From: Siderastrea radians
Taxonomy: Eukaryota > Cnidaria > Anthozoa > Scleractinia > Rhizangiidae
Direction: 5' to 3'
NCBI GenBank assembly: GCA_964017195.1
Contig: OZ024887.1
Coordinates: 60,504,811 to 60,568,810, forward strand
DNA length: 64,000 bases
A program made the position numbers and the translations under genes. The notes below the pieces were generated by a model. It did no database searches, was not told where the DNA came from, and saw only the letters and a program-made list of their open reading frames with translations. This document shows positions 22,700 through 35,794 of this stretch, piece by piece; the first letter of the stretch is position 1, and each line of letters begins with the position of its first letter.

Positions 22700-23619
22700 C
22701 TGATTTGGTTTTCTGATAACTGAATATGTTGATTCCTTGCTCTGGCGAAGACCTGTCACATTAACCGTAAGATGTTGGGGAGGGGGGAGGGGACTGCACA
22801 GTCCACACTGCAGTGGTGTGAAACCCACAGGTTGTCTTCATAAATTTCACCATATTGCGGAAGAAAACGTCATTGGTTCTGCACGCATTGCGTGCCTATA
22901 TTTATTTTTGTTTTCTTTATAAAAGGGAGAGCTCGAGAAAAGGTTAACAAGCGTACTCTTTTTAAAGAAGACTAAGGCAAACAAATTTTAAAGCAGTCTG
23001 CTATTAAAAGGAGACATTGTTAAACAGTTTTGACAATTCGGGAGAGCAATACCGCTCGATCGAATTATAGATAATTGATTGCAGCCTTTTTGTAAAAATT
23101 TCGAAACGTTAATACGTAACGTTACAAAGGATAAAAAAAACTTTGCCCTCCTTTTTCGTTCGCGATTGTATTCCTTTACATAACTGATCTTAATGACAAT
23201 AGTTTTGCTGTCGCGCCTGATCAAACAAGAGAACAAACCATCTGCATCAGTTAACAGGGCAGAAAAGTGTTTCTGCGTTGTTGAATAACCAGGCCCGGCC
23301 AGGGGGGTCGGGGGGCGGGGTGGGGAGTGGGATACTGATATACCTCATTCTTTCCCCTGGGATACCAATATACCTTAAAAATGCAAAAACTTTAATAACA
23401 TATGCCTAAAATTATTGTAATACAGAATACCCTATACCTGAAAATTTTGGCAAAAAATACCGAATACCTTGGTACTAAAACACCCTAGATATATACCGTA
23501 TACCCAAAACCCCATTGATCCCGGGTAGCTCAAAGGTTGCAGTCCACACACAGTTCTAATTAACAGAACTTGCTGCTAATATAGGATATTGCTTGAGACG
23601 TTAGCCAAACTAATCAGTG
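22700..23619. other. End of unit A with ATACC-phrase repeat
   Basis: Matches 33,630-34,550 in unit B. It contains a G-rich run (about 23,300-23,330) followed by degenerate GGATACCAATATACC phrases to about 23,520, probably a decayed MITE bounded by GGCCCGGCC and ATCCCGGG. No gene. Confidence 0.5.
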
Positions 23620-24147
23620 AGTTATAAATTAATTCTAGCTAAATGAATTCTTAAAGAGTGCTTTTTAGAAAGAAAATAGTAAAAATATACGTCTCTATTG
23701 GCTGCTTAAAATTAAAAAAGGAAAAATTTTCGATAACATAAATAACAAACATATTTAAGGCCTGGGAAACACAAGGATCAAAACAAAATTTATCCTTCAG
23801 TGCTTGCACCTGCGTTTCTCAGTGTTTCTGCTGACCCCTGTGTTCGCGGTTGCGCTTATGCTGTAATGAAAACCAGTCTTTTGAAAATCCTCCAGTGCCC
23901 TTTTCTAGCTCTTCGCAAGGAAAATAAAAAATATATATATGTTATTTAATAGAAATAAAGAGAGGGAAAAATTTCTTCCAAAAACACCTTTAAACCATAT
24001 CTACCCTCCATGCTTTCTTGTTTTCGTGTTTGGTCCATTAAAAAAAATTATATCAAAGTTTTATCAGTCCGCCTTCAATTGTGATGACTTAAGTTAGGGC
24101 CACCTTCGCTGATCAATTTAGATTTCCCATTCTTTTGAATTCACTGC

Positions 24148-24543
24148 ATGCCGTATTTATTCGAAAGAACGTCGCTGCGCTTATTAAATTTTTCGACTTG
24201 TCGGTAAAAAGCTTATTTAAGGGCGGCGCTTATCTAGAACTGCCTTCTCGCGAATAACACAGTTAGATGTTGTCATGTTTTGTTCATAAGAATAGCATAG
24301 AAAGGACGCAATAAAAAGTTAGTTTTAGATCTATATCCCCTTTCACTCCAAAGAAATAACAATAACAGCAATAACAATATCAGGTCGTAATAGCATTCAG
24401 CAATTAGCCAAGTCAAAAATCGATCAGCGCTGCATACTTGATGGCAGGATGCGGCACTTATTCGAAGGCGGCGCTTATTGACATTTTTACTCCCAGATGC
24501 GACGCTTATTCAGGGGCGACGCTTTCTCGAGTAGATACGGTAT
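24148..24543. mobile_element. GCGGCGCTTATT-repeat MITE (unit B)
   Basis: The counterpart of the element at 9,873-10,267. Ends read CCGTATTTATTCGA and TCGAGTAGATACGGTAT. Confidence 0.7.
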
Positions 24544-25234
24544 GCTCTTTTTCGTCCTTCTTGACAACAGGGAGTGAATATGATACTAGTGGAAGAAACT
24601 GTATATCAATACCAGAAACTGAAAATATTTTAAAAGTGTTCGTAGACACCCGACTGAAACTTTTCCTTCACTGTCTCTAGAAAAATTGAAAAAAATCAAG
24701 AGCCCAACTGTCAGCTGCCGCAATGTTTGTTGCGGCTGTTTTAGCAAAAACATGTTCCTTGGACTTGAGGTTGCTTGACGGAGTGCATTAAATGATATGT
24801 GTATTGGCTTTTAAAAAGTACGAATTCTTATCTTGGTTTTTTAAATGGTACCTTACTACAAATGTTTGGAAAGTTTGCGCCAACCCAAAATTAACCCTTA
24901 CAACCAGTTGTATTCAGTTTAAGGTGACATTTTTTCTACATATCATAAACCGACTGTAAAATTTCAGAAATATTTTGTCCCGAATTTTGGTAGTGATTTC
25001 AATTTCGGATAAACACAACAAAGGGAATGGTAAGGAACGTGGCTGCGTTTTCCACTATCTTAAAATTTATTACTGTTTTACGCCTGTAGCAACTGGATGT
25101 GTTAAAATAATCACATGGTTCATTTTCTTCAGTGTCTTTGAATTGATGCTTTAATTTTCCTCTGCTAAATGATCAATTAAGAACTTTCTCCATTAAAACA
25201 AACCTCATGTATAAATTTTCATTTTGAATCACAT

Positions 25235-25240
25235 TTTATT
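25235..25240 (-). terminator. AATAAA polyadenylation signal candidate downstream of GPCR B
   Basis: TTTATT on the plus strand reads AATAAA on the minus strand, about 120 nt after the GPCR B stop codon, a normal 3' UTR distance. Unit A lacks the local segment that contains it. Confidence 0.4.
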
Positions 25241-25360
25241 ACCATGCATAATATATAAGTGTACAAGTGGTAAACTGGAAATGTATACAGAGTATAACCT
25301 TTTCATGAAACTGCCTACGGTGAATTACGAGGAGCGACAAAAAGCACTCAGTCATAAAAG

Positions 25361-26281
25361 CTAACTAGATGAACACTGAAAAAGTTGTCTGATTGTGTCC
25401 TTCACCGCTTGTCGTACTTCTCTAATCTTCCAGCAATAAAGAATGGGGTTTAATGACGAGTTTAAAAAAACTAAAGTTGCTGAAAATTCCAAAGCCATAA
25501 AAAGAAACGAAGAGAAATTATTACGGGCCGTTACGTAAGCTGATAATAAAACATACGGCAGATAACAAACGACTAGTGTCAACTGCAGCCACAGTGCACT
25601 GGAAACTGCCTTTTTGTATCGTGAAATGTTCATTGGGATTGTTTGTCTCTGGTTTTCGTGAACATTGTCTTGTATTTGATTTTGATGGTGACGCAACCCA
25701 AGGAAGATCTTTGTGTAACAGTAAATTGAAGTTACAAGACAGAGTGGTATAACTATCTTGATACACCATAACAATAAAACGAAATTCCAAAGGTACATTG
25801 TGGAAAATACAATACAAATAATCCACAAAACAATTACAGTCACATATGTTCTTTTTAAAGTTACAACTTGTCTATATCTGAGCCCTAACAACAGGGCGAG
25901 AAGTCTGTCTATACTTATGGTAGTTAATGTTAACAGAGACATTGCACATACGATTCGGCCTGTTACGGCAAACGCAGATAATGTATAGCGACAAATGTTC
26001 AAACGTTCGTTTACCAGAGAAATCCAACAGGCAACTGCCAGAGGCTCCGTAATGATACCAACACAGAGATCAGTTATTGCAAGGTTCCGAAACAACAGCT
26101 TGGACGGTGGATGAAGTGAAGACTCCTTGTGGAGGGCGACTACGATCAGAGTGTTCCCCAGAAATGCAGTAATGGACAGAAAAATGTTCACCACTATGAG
26201 GCATATCAGCTCTTTGTGTAGACCTTCAACTAATTCTGCTGAGCAAAACTGTTGTTCGAATTTTTTGTGGTTTATCTTCAT
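25361..26281 (-). CDS. Class A (rhodopsin-like) GPCR, copy B, 306 aa
   Basis: Same length and helix layout as copy A, in the equivalent place of the duplicated unit. It keeps GN in TM1, the NLAITD box of TM2, the TM3 cysteine, NPILY in TM7 and the basic helix 8. DRY is again DRL, and the TM6 box reads CYLP, so the usual Trp toggle position is Tyr here and His in copy A. It differs from copy A mainly in TM3 (CRYTLSAFAVTGRIVCAMS), TM4-loop 2 (LLWCIKIVIP) and the TM6-TM7 loop, which would change the ligand pocket while leaving the cytoplasmic face largely intact. The ATG at 26,281 directly follows the same ATTCCCATTACAG acceptor-like site. The frame is intact, so a functional receptor is likely. 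Confidence 0.93.
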   Translation of the reverse strand: MKINHKKFEQQFCSAELVEGLHKELICLIVVNIFLSITAFLGNTLIVVALHKESSLHPPSKLLFRNLAITDLCVGIITEPLAVACWISLVNERLNICRYTLSAFAVTGRIVCAMSLLTLTTISIDRLLALLLGLRYRQVVTLKRTYVTVIVLWIICIVFSTMYLWNFVLLLWCIKIVIPLCLVTSIYCYTKIFLGLRHHQNQIQDNVHENQRQTIPMNISRYKKAVSSALWLQLTLVVCYLPYVLLSAYVTARNNFSSFLFMALEFSATLVFLNSSLNPILYCWKIREVRQAVKDTIRQLFQCSSS

Positions 26282-26301
26282 GTTCTGTAATGGGAATACG
26301 C

Positions 26302-27651
26302 CTCCGTGAACTCGGGTCGCTTCTTTGCATCTACGAATGACAATCTCAATATGATAAATATGTCAAACCACTGCCTTCCGAAAAGACGCACACTAATTAT
26401 GTCTATTATAATTTTTTTATATAATATGCAGGTGTTTAAGGAATAGAGGAAGCGACAGCGACTTTCTGTTAAATCCCTTAATATTCAAAACTTTCCACTC
26501 TTTACAAGCTAGAAATGTCCCATCAGAAAGCGGGCCAAAAGTTAATTTTAATAGGAACTTCTGACTACCTGGTGGCCTAAGCATGTTCACGTGAAGGATC
26601 AAGGAACAAAGATGATAAAAAACAACGTCTTCTGAGCCCAGTTATCACTGACTTACTCCATAACTGAAGAATGGATCGACTTATAATTAGCAATGACATT
26701 TAACTTCAAACATGAAAAAAACGTGCTCCCTGGAAAGCCTAAATTGAAAATAAAAGATCCATTGCCCCTCGTTTTCTTCTGTATGTTGGTTAGATGTGCA
26801 TTGTTAAGATAAAATATTCGCAGTGTCCTTGTCTTCAAACAAATTGTTGGGAAAACATCGGAAGACGTTCTCGTTCGATGATTTTCTTTGATTGAATTCA
26901 TGCTTTATCTGAATTCATGTTTCTTAAATTTTTGTTAGAGCTTAGTTGAACTCGGCATCTACCTAGATTTCTCCTATGTAAACTGTCGTTTAACGTCGTA
27001 TTTGTATTAAAAATATGATTCTAGAATATTTCACCGAATAGAAGGATTTAATGCATATGTAAAAAGGCTTGCTTCTTGGAGACAAAATTTATTCTTGTTG
27101 CTAGATTAGTTTAGACACACCGGGAACCGTAAGGAGCAACTTTCTTAGAGACACTTTCTTCACAAAGCCACACGCTATACCTGAGGCAGCTGAAGAGGAA
27201 GTTCTAATAATAATTGCAGTTCAAACAACAGCATTTTACTCTGACGCATTCAGATACGTGCATCCACTGGTTTGTCGGTGAAGAGTGGTAGATATTCGGC
27301 AAATATCCAACACTAATTGCCTCCACTTCGGTGAATAAGTGTTAATTATTAACGATTATTGGGTTAACACACTTCTCACCAGTTATTCAACAAGGCATTT
27401 CAGAATTCTTGCGGTGTCATGGTAACATAAGATAAAACGGTACTGACGAAAAATTTTGGAAAGGTGGCTGCTGATATCTGAAATTTGTTTGCAACATCCG
27501 TTCAGTAGTAATTTGTTGGTAGTGAATTCAGGCAAGTGAGGAAAGACAGTTCAAGAAATTATTAAAGGAAGTTCTCGCTTATAATTACCACGCAGGAAGT
27601 TTCTTTCTATAATTATTGTCACCGTTGTCACTAAAGAGCACGTATCTGAAA
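26302..27651. other. 5' flank of GPCR B
   Basis: Non-coding, collinear with the region upstream of GPCR A except that it lacks the foldback. The promoter and any 5' UTR exon should lie here, but no TATA box or exon could be fixed by eye. Confidence 0.4.
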
Positions 27652-28070
27652 CAGGGGCACACAACGGTTCATTTCGGGAATATCTGTTCGGAGGCCCAAA
27701 ATCGCCTGAGATATTTGGAGTTGATTGCAGTGAAAGCTAGCGATTTCTTCGGCGAAACATCACGTCGAACCTTCGTAACAAGAAGACTTATTAGCTCCTA
27801 TTGTTTTCGGAGGGACAAATCTGTCGTTTTTAGTGCAAAATAAGGTCAGCTAGCATTTTCGGAGAGCTATTAGCAGCTCGGAAATTCGGCGGATAGGATC
27901 AGTCTGTTCCCTAAAACTTGTTGCGGCCTAAATTTTCAGCTAAAAGATCCGAACAGACCAATCCGTATTAGCTTACACAATTATGTCTTCGAAAAGCTCT
28001 GAAACAATCTAAGATAGCAGAAAATGATATTTCAAGTATTCTGCTAAAATTTTCTCGTTGGGTGCCCCTG
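27652..28070. mobile_element. CAGGGGCAC-ended MITE (unit B)
   Basis: The counterpart of 13,719-14,135, with the same CAGGGGCACACAACGG / CGTTGGGTGCCCCTG ends. Confidence 0.6.
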
Positions 28071-31000
28071 CTACATGCATCAATTGTAAGTAAAATATTA
28101 ATGTTGAATAGCCATTATTTTCAAAACGTCCTCTTGAGCTGTTACAGTTATGAAGTGTGGACATGAAGGTATAATAAAGGTGCCAAAAAAATCGGAACTT
28201 TTGCACATAAATTTCTGGCTATCGGCTATGTTGCTGTGACATATGCGTAAGAAGCGGTGTTTTCAGCTGTGTTTTAACTAATGCAAACAAACTGGTAAAC
28301 TTTCAATGGTATCTTTGATTATGTTAAACTGCACTCGCTTTTTAAGCAGAGAGGTACCAAGACTCTGGGATTGCTCTTTATTCCATTGTAGTTCACATCT
28401 TTAGACTTCGAATCGACTCTCAGCTACTATGTTGCTATTGTCAACTGACCAGTATCAACTACCACTGACAGCTACTTCTTCTACTGCTGAACTACAACCG
28501 CTAATGCAACCAATTAGATACTGTCACTGTAGACATGTTTGAGTTGACCTAACGTCAAGAACTTGGCCAACCCAATGAGCACTTGATCAGAACACCAAAA
28601 TATACCAACGGAACAAACGGAAACTAATGACATCTAGACACAATTGAAAACACTGGATAATTTTAGGATAAAGCAATAGCCATAACCTAGAACTGGGGAA
28701 TAAATCAGTAAGATCCAGGATTCGACCCAACGTTAACCACTCATGGTGGTCTTTGGCCAAGGTCAGGGAAATTTCCCAAACGTGCTCACAGCGAAAACTA
28801 GTATCGCTAACTCTAGGACTCTCAGACAAGTAGGAAATGACACTAGACGGCAACAAAAATCCTTCGTGTGAGATGACCTTATTTTTTTTGCATAAGGTCA
28901 TAGCACGATTATAAACTAGCCGTCTCGAACGGAAATTAGCGAAATTTCAAAATTCAAATAATAACACTACAAAGTAAATATTCAATTTTCAACTTCCTAA
29001 CATTATGTCAGGCTTTCTACGGAGTACGTTTTCACGCGTTTGAAAGTAATAATATTTTGCTAATAATTAGTGGACCCATTCTTCAACGGAGGACGTCAGT
29101 TATGACTGGGTTAATAAAACTTTGCTATTTTATCCTTTCGGTTCCTCTGTTTGATTCCGATTTATGATGCACTTACGTTTAAAACATCGGCCATAGTGTT
29201 CTATTGTTTGTCGTACAAACGGAGACTTTAACCGTCTACAATACATACATACATGTTTCCACAATGTTTTATGAACAAGAAAACTAAAACTTTTTTTTTT
29301 TCAACGACTACCATTTTTCGAAGACTCGAACCGGTTCTTCCTCTTTAGTAATAACCAAGCTGAACAAAAAAACCTTTTTGTTTTGTTTTGTCTTATGGCC
29401 CCTATACCATTAATTTGGACCCACTTCTAAACCAAAGATTTCTGCCGTGTAAGATAAGTTAACTAATGGAAACTGTAAAATAGTTTTAAGTTTTGTGACC
29501 AAGAATATCTGTGAGAATGTGTTCGTTCTGTTACGTGTGTTCAAAAAAAGAACTAGCAGGAACACAAAAGTCACTCACTTAAAACTAGTCATTGTAAACT
29601 CGTATACCTTATACGTATGCCATTTTGTCATGCTATAATGTCAGTCAACGAATTTACCTTTCACGCCATGTTCGTCCATTTTTAAAAATTCAAGTACTGT
29701 TTTTTTTATATAGGTGGTAAAAAGAGAAGCTGATTGGTGAAAAATAGCTCAATAGATAGCAAAGGAAAATTCCCCCACCCCCAAATGTCGTCTTCACAAT
29801 ACTAATCTACTCTACCTGACTCTACGTTTGACTCTCAGCAAAGATGTGAGCAGGTGACCACTTCTTATGAAAGGTTTACTTTAATTAAAAACTTTTAGCC
29901 CTCTTTTCGATGCGAAACTCCTTTCCAGCTACTGTAGAATGGAGGGGTTTTGGATTTAAGGAATTTAAAAGAACGTTGTACATGTAAACTCCACTGTTTT
30001 GCTTAAACAGCTGCATATCATAACATTCATAATAGATATCGTGCAATGAACGCAGTACTTTGACATGTTTTGCATATTGAGATTATCATTCGTCTTAATA
30101 CGGAAATGACACAAATTTACCGTCGTACTGCCATTGCTGCAAAATCGCCATTACAAACATTACCCGCGACAAAATCCAAAACGTACTCGAACAACAGTCT
30201 TACTCAGCTGAAAGTATGCAAGAAGAACTGATATCTCTTTTAGTAGTGAACATTTTTCTGTCTATTACTGAGGCCCTGCTAGGGTTTTAGGATTATGGAT
30301 TGTTAGGGGTTTTTAGAGAACGGATACGGATTATCGGCCCCTTAATTTAAAGAGTACGCATTGTTTGTACTGCATTTTAAAATAAGGGATTATTAGGCAG
30401 CCCACCTTACGTAGCGGGCAAGGCCACTTTTAGTTCTACAGTAAAAAAAAAATTCCAAAACGAAGTTTGCGTTCCTTTGGTAAGTGCTTGAGGGTCACGA
30501 ATGATTGAATGGTATGTTAGTGATGCCTATTAAGACGGGAGTGGTGGGTGTGACCGTTGTATTCTTGGGGATAGGTGTATGTAGGAGCCTATAAGTGTAG
30601 TTGTGTGTGGCTGACAGCATATATTGCTTTGCACGTTTTCCCGTGCTAGGCAGCTCTTTGTTTTTGAGTTGAGATTTTATTGTTGGTTTTTACCTTTTTC
30701 TAGCGTTGAATGAGTCTAAGATCAAATCTTTTTAACCAACGAGGCCCTCTTTGCCTTCATGTTCTGCAAAATCGAATGGTTTGGGAGGTTTCGCTTCCAA
30801 TAAAGGCTGAATAGTGCTCACACCAGTGTGCTGTCTGTTGGCTTTTTCGCAAGAACTTGGTGGAGGGAGACGATAAAGAAGACTGTTGCCAAGAGGTACC
30901 AACTCATGGAAAATTTTAGGCTACTTTTTGGACTACTTACACCATCTAAGGGCGTTGCCAGAATCATTATTTAACACAACTGACCAAACGAAATGTTGTT

Positions 31001-31966
31001 TTGGCTTCCATGGATGTTTAAACAAGATTATGCACAAATGTAAAGTGGACACACTTGAGTAGAACTTTTGAAAACGTTGTTATCTTAAATTGATTGCATT
31101 ACCTGATGCAACTTTAACCTAACCATCAATCTAGTATTTATTTTGTGGTTACGGTCAAGTTAATTAATTGTGTTTGTATTAAGGGTGTCATGTAGTGTTT
31201 TGGTGTGGTCCATATAAGGGAGATTGTGTGGAGGATTAGATGTCAGCGCAATATACAAGTGTGTAAGTTTGTGTTGAGTAAACATGTTCTAGATTTGTGT
31301 TTCGTTTGGATGTTCTGTTATTGTTAGTTGTAAGTGTTGTAGAGTATTTAGATGTGAGTAGAAATCGTTAATGTATAGTATTTGTTTTTTTGTAGTAGTT
31401 TGAGGTGAGGTTCTTTTCATAGGAGGTGGAATTTGGTGTTTCTTTGTCCAGTGAGTAGTACGGTAATTCTATTTTAGAATAAGGTGATATGTAGAATTTG
31501 AAATTAAGTTTGTACGAAATGTATTTAGCAAGAAGAAATTGTTGTAGCGTGATGTTATGCGGTTGTATTTGTAATTTGTTGAGTTGGAAATGGAGAAATA
31601 TTAGTTACGGGTAGGTTTTGGTTAGCTCGAACTGCGACTCGCTAGACTCGCCGGCTCGCATTTTTAGCACACCCAACGTTACAAAGGGGGCGTCTTTGAT
31701 AGACCACGGGTTTTCTTGTTAGTGGTCATTTTTTTATGGATATGTTTGTTTACAAGCTTGGGATATGGATTATTTCTGAAATTTACCCAGGATTATTCAA
31801 TTGTTGAACAAATTTGCATAGTTGACAGCTGCTTGTAATTAGAACCTTTGGAATGTAACGCAACGCTCAAAACATCTCGAACCGAACGCAATTTTAGTGT
31901 CACGCTATAATTAACTGTCACGTAGTCACGCTGCTCATCTTTGGTAGAGGGGGAGCGATGTAGTGA
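28071..31966. other. Non-coding part of unit B
   Basis: The counterpart of 14,136-17,869. It includes about 290 bp (29,420-29,705) missing from unit A and lacks one arm of the unit A palindrome. No gene supported. Confidence 0.5.
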
Positions 31967-33393
31967 CTGTACAGCGTCGCAAATGATCCCGAGACTGCAA
32001 GTGATCCCCGACCGCAAATGATCCCCAAATTGGACGGCAAATGATCCCAGAACCGCAAATGATCCCGCTAAATAATAGAAATGGAGTGACAATAGAACGG
32101 CGATGACATTGTAAATTGTTGTTGTTGTAAAGACGTGGACTCTGGAAAGGCGTGGACAGAGGCACGGCGAGGTCTACGGAATAATGTGGATACTGGAGCT
32201 TTTGTCTTTACTATTCCTCAAGGCACGTTTTAGCCCCATAATTCATGACTTAGATATTTTATTTCGAGGCAAAAAAAACTAATAATAAAATGTTACGATG
32301 TAAAGTAGTCCTTTAAATTCGCAATTGTTTTTGTACCTTTGGCTTAGCATGCCGGTTATAAATATACCTGGTTTAATTTGTGTATTTTCTTAACGATCTG
32401 TTAACAGAATAACAGAATGCTTTCTTATACCTGTTCAAGTAGTACGAGAAAATTTGCAGCTGCTCATGTTAACTGATTTTACCAGCCAGCCACAAATATA
32501 GATATTTCTTTATCTCAAGCGGGTTAACGTTTCCTTTCTAGAGCAATGCTCAATGAAAAATCAATGGATTCACTTCAACACTCAAATTTACAACATTGAA
32601 TACTTTTCTGATTTCTTTGGTGGGTATAACCAGCTCGAGGCAAAAAGTTATGCACGTTAGACTGGTTGCGTGACAACTCAAACACTCAAATAGTTACCTA
32701 TAAAAGGTATCGGCTGCTAACGACAATACTGGCGAGATTTCCACCACACGCACAAAAGACAAGATCCAAATCTACCTCGGTTTTCTTATCACTTTCATTT
32801 TTCTGGTCTTTGTCACCTCCACCAGCATTAACGCCACCAAAAATTGCCAATGAAAGGACGAGAGTAATCAAATTGGAGACCAGTTTGGCCATTTCTTCAA
32901 GTGCGATCGCAAGCGAGTTCGGGTTAATACACGGTCCAGTGACCTTCTCACACATGGTTCATAGTGACCTTTGATTTCAAAGGCAGATGTCAATCCCCAC
33001 GCCCTGGAAACCCGTGGCTTTCTCGACTGTATCGCGGACTTGGTCAACCATCGGTCAACCATCCATGAGATCTGTATATGCATATGAATATAAAATATGT
33101 ATTTTTCAACCATAATCATGTTTGCTTTCTATGCCATTGTATTCTAGGGCCTTTAAAATGTTGTATTTCACTGATCAATAAGAAATTTTTCTGTTTTTTT
33201 TTTATTTATTTATTTATTTTGGTCAGCACTTTCACCATCCAGTATTTTCACCTCACTGAGACTCCAAGCCATTCCAAATTTTTTCAGCGGGAACATTTGC
33301 GGTCCGCTGTGGGGATCATTTGTGGTCCTGCAATCATTTGCGGTCCAATTTGGGGATCATTTGCGGTCGGGGATCATTTGCGGCGCTGTACAG
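31967..33393. mobile_element. 1.4 kb element with iterated GATCATTTGCGG termini (unit B)
   Basis: The counterpart of 17,870-19,264, with one extra iteration in each arm region (for example AGAACCGCAAATGATCCC near 32,050 and GGTCGGGGATCATTTGCGG near 33,365). It carries the second copy of the signal-peptide ORF. Confidence 0.65.
32698..32892 (-). CDS. Putative small secreted peptide, copy in unit B (64 aa)
   Basis: Starts at the equivalent ATG (32,892) with an identical 23-residue signal peptide. The mature region has H-to-Q, P-to-L and V-to-I changes relative to unit A and one extra C-terminal Leu. At least one change in the signal-peptide region is silent (GCG/GCA Ala). That weakly favours constraint, but too few sites differ to judge. 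No homologue recognised. Confidence 0.4.
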   Translation of the reverse strand: MAKLVSNLITLVLSLAIFGGVNAGGGDKDQKNESDKKTEVDLDLVFCACGGNLASIVVSSRYLL

Positions 33394-34549
33394 AACTAAA
33401 GGTTGCACTACGAGTGTCGGCTTGCTTTTGTAATTCTTTTGCTGATGTGTTGTAATCGGCAGTGTGTTTTTTAAAATCTATCTGAAGAGTACAAATAGTC
33501 AGCGGCTGAGAATAAACGATAGTTTTGTTCAGATGTTTGGGAATCTTGTCCCTCATTGGCACTACAACCGAATCCTTAGGAGTACTGAGTTGGAAATATA
33601 ACAGAAACTATTTGATTGTCGGTCAACTGATTTGGTTTTCTGATAACTGAATATGTTGATTCCTTGCTCTGGCGAAGACCTGTCACATTAACCGTAAGAT
33701 GTTGGGGAGGGGGGAGGGGGAAGGGGACCGCACAGTCCGCACTGAAGTGGTGTGAAACCCACAGGTTGTGTTCATAAATTTCACCATATTGCGAAAGAAA
33801 ACGTCATTGGCTCTGCACGCATTGCATGCCTATATTTATTTTTGTTTTCTTTATAAAAGGGAGAGCTTGAGAAAAGGTTAACAAGCGTACTCTTTTTAAA
33901 AAAGACTAAGGCAAACAAATTTTAAAGCAGTCTGCTATTAAAAGGAGACATTGTTAAACAGTTTTGACAATTCGGGAGAGCAATACCGCTCGATCGAATT
34001 ATAGATAATTGATTGCAGCCTTTTTGTAAAAATTTCGAAACGTTAATACGTAACGTTAGAAAGGATAAAAAAATTTGCCCTCCTTTTTCGTTCGCGATTG
34101 TATTCCTTTACATAACTGACCTCAATGACAATAGTTTTGCTGTCGCGCCTGATCAAACAAGAGAACAAACCATCTGCATCAATTAACAGGGCAGAAAAGT
34201 GTTTCTGCGTTTTTGAATAACCAGGCCCGGCCAGGGGGTCGGGGGGCGGGGTGGGGAGTGGGATACTGATATACCTCATTCTTTCCCCTGGGATACCAAT
34301 ATACCTTAAAAATGCAAAAACATTAATGGCATATGCCTGAAATTATTGTAATACAGAATACCCTATACCTGAAAATTTTGGCAAAAAATACCGAATACCT
34401 TGGTACTAAAACACCCTAGATATATACCGTATACCCAAAACCCCATTGAGCGCGGGTAGCTCAAAGGTTGCAGTCCACACACAGTTCTAATTAACAGAAC
34501 TTGCTGCTAATATAGGATATTGCTTGAGACGTTAGCCAAACTAATCAGT
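33394..34549. other. End of unit B, non-coding
   Basis: Contains the uninterrupted site (about 33,626) where unit A carries its TTAA-flanked element, and the G-rich/ATACC-phrase repeat (34,224-34,460). No gene. Confidence 0.5.
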
Positions 34550-35570
34550 GAGTTATAAATTAATTCTAGCTAAATGAATTCTTAAAGAGTGCTTTTTAGA
34601 AAGAAAATAGTAAAAATATACGTCTCTATTGGCTGCTTAAAATTAAAAAAAGGAAACATTTTCGATAACATAAATAACAAACATATTTAAGGCCTGGGAA
34701 ACACAAGGATCAAAACAAAATTTATCCTTCAGTGCTTGCACCTGCGTTTCTCAGTGTTTCTGCTGACCCCTGTGTTTGCGGTTGTGCTTATGCTGTAATG
34801 AAAATCAGTCTTTTTAAAATCCTCCAGTGCCCTCTTCTAACTCTTTGCAAGGAAAATAAAAAAAATATGTGTTATTTAATAGAAATAAAGAGAGGGAAAA
34901 ATTTCTTCCAAAAACACTTTTAAGCCATATCTACCCTCCATGCTTTCTTGTTTTCGTGTTTGGTCGATTAAAAAAAATTGTATCAAAGTTTTATCAGTCC
35001 GCCTTCAATTGTGATGACTTAAGTTAGGGCCACCTTCGCTGATCAATTTAGATTTCCCATTCTTTTGAATTCACCGCATACCGTATTTATTCCAAAGAAC
35101 GTCGCTGCGCTTATTAAGGTGACTCGATCGAAATGAATGACGCCCTCTATGCCTCTCTAAAAATTCTAATAACATCGTCATTTCTCGATCACTTATGAAC
35201 ATGAGTGCGTTAAGGGTGTTTGGTCGCTACACGCTTTGGTGGTTTTACGTATCTGTTCTATAATTTCATGTTCATGCTAATTGAAAATAAAAGAACAATT
35301 ATTATCGTATGTTGATATCAGGCGACACACTTTTGTACATCTTAAAAGGACGATTTTAACCTTCACCTGGCATGACATTATAGACATGTAAAACCACCAA
35401 AGCATGTAGCGACCAAAATTCGTCAATGTACGTATACCCCCCTAGCCATTGTGTAAATTCCTTAAATTCTCATCAAATGAAACGAAATTTGCATAACGCT
35501 ACTGTGGAATTCAGATAACAACAAAGCCGTATACAGAACAGAGTTTCGATAGTGCATCACTTTCAAAACA

Positions 35571-35794
35571 TTTACAAATTAGACAAGAGGCACTTACCTT
35601 GAAGTGTAATTGGAATTCTCTGAAGATATGCGGAGCATTATGGGATAATAATGCATACTTCCTTACTATCTAACAGGTCAGCAGAAAATAAACATTATAA
35701 AGTAGGGAGGGAAGCATTATCCCATAATGCTCCGCATATCTTCAGAGAATTCCAATTACACTTCAAGGTAAGTACCTCTTGTCTAATTTGTAAA
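35571..35794. repeat. 79 bp-arm inverted repeat (DIRS terminus and internal complementary region)
   Basis: 35,571-35,649 and 35,716-35,794 are reverse complements with about one mismatch (CACTTACC versus GTACTTACC-type change). The 66 bp spacer holds the TCTAACAGGTCAGCAG part of the terminal repeat. Confidence 0.9.

Larger units (their letters stand above)
9425..23620. repeat. Duplicated GPCR unit, copy A
   Basis: Co-linear by eye with copy B (about 23,620-34,550) over nearly its full length, including GPCR, MITEs, non-coding sequence and the small secreted-peptide element. Copy A differs by a foldback insertion (about 12,615-13,210), a TTAA-flanked insertion (19,498-22,695), loss of about 290 bp near 15,510 (present in B at about 29,420-29,705) and loss of about 90 bp near 9,490. 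Confidence 0.9.
23620..34550. repeat. Duplicated GPCR unit, copy B
   Basis: The cleanest copy of the ~11 kb unit, without the foldback and TTAA insertion seen in A. It still carries the GCGGCGCTTATT MITE, the GPCR, the CAGGGGCAC MITE and the GATCATTTGCGG element. Unit C begins at its right edge with the same TAATTCTAGCTAAATG sequence that starts this unit. Confidence 0.9.
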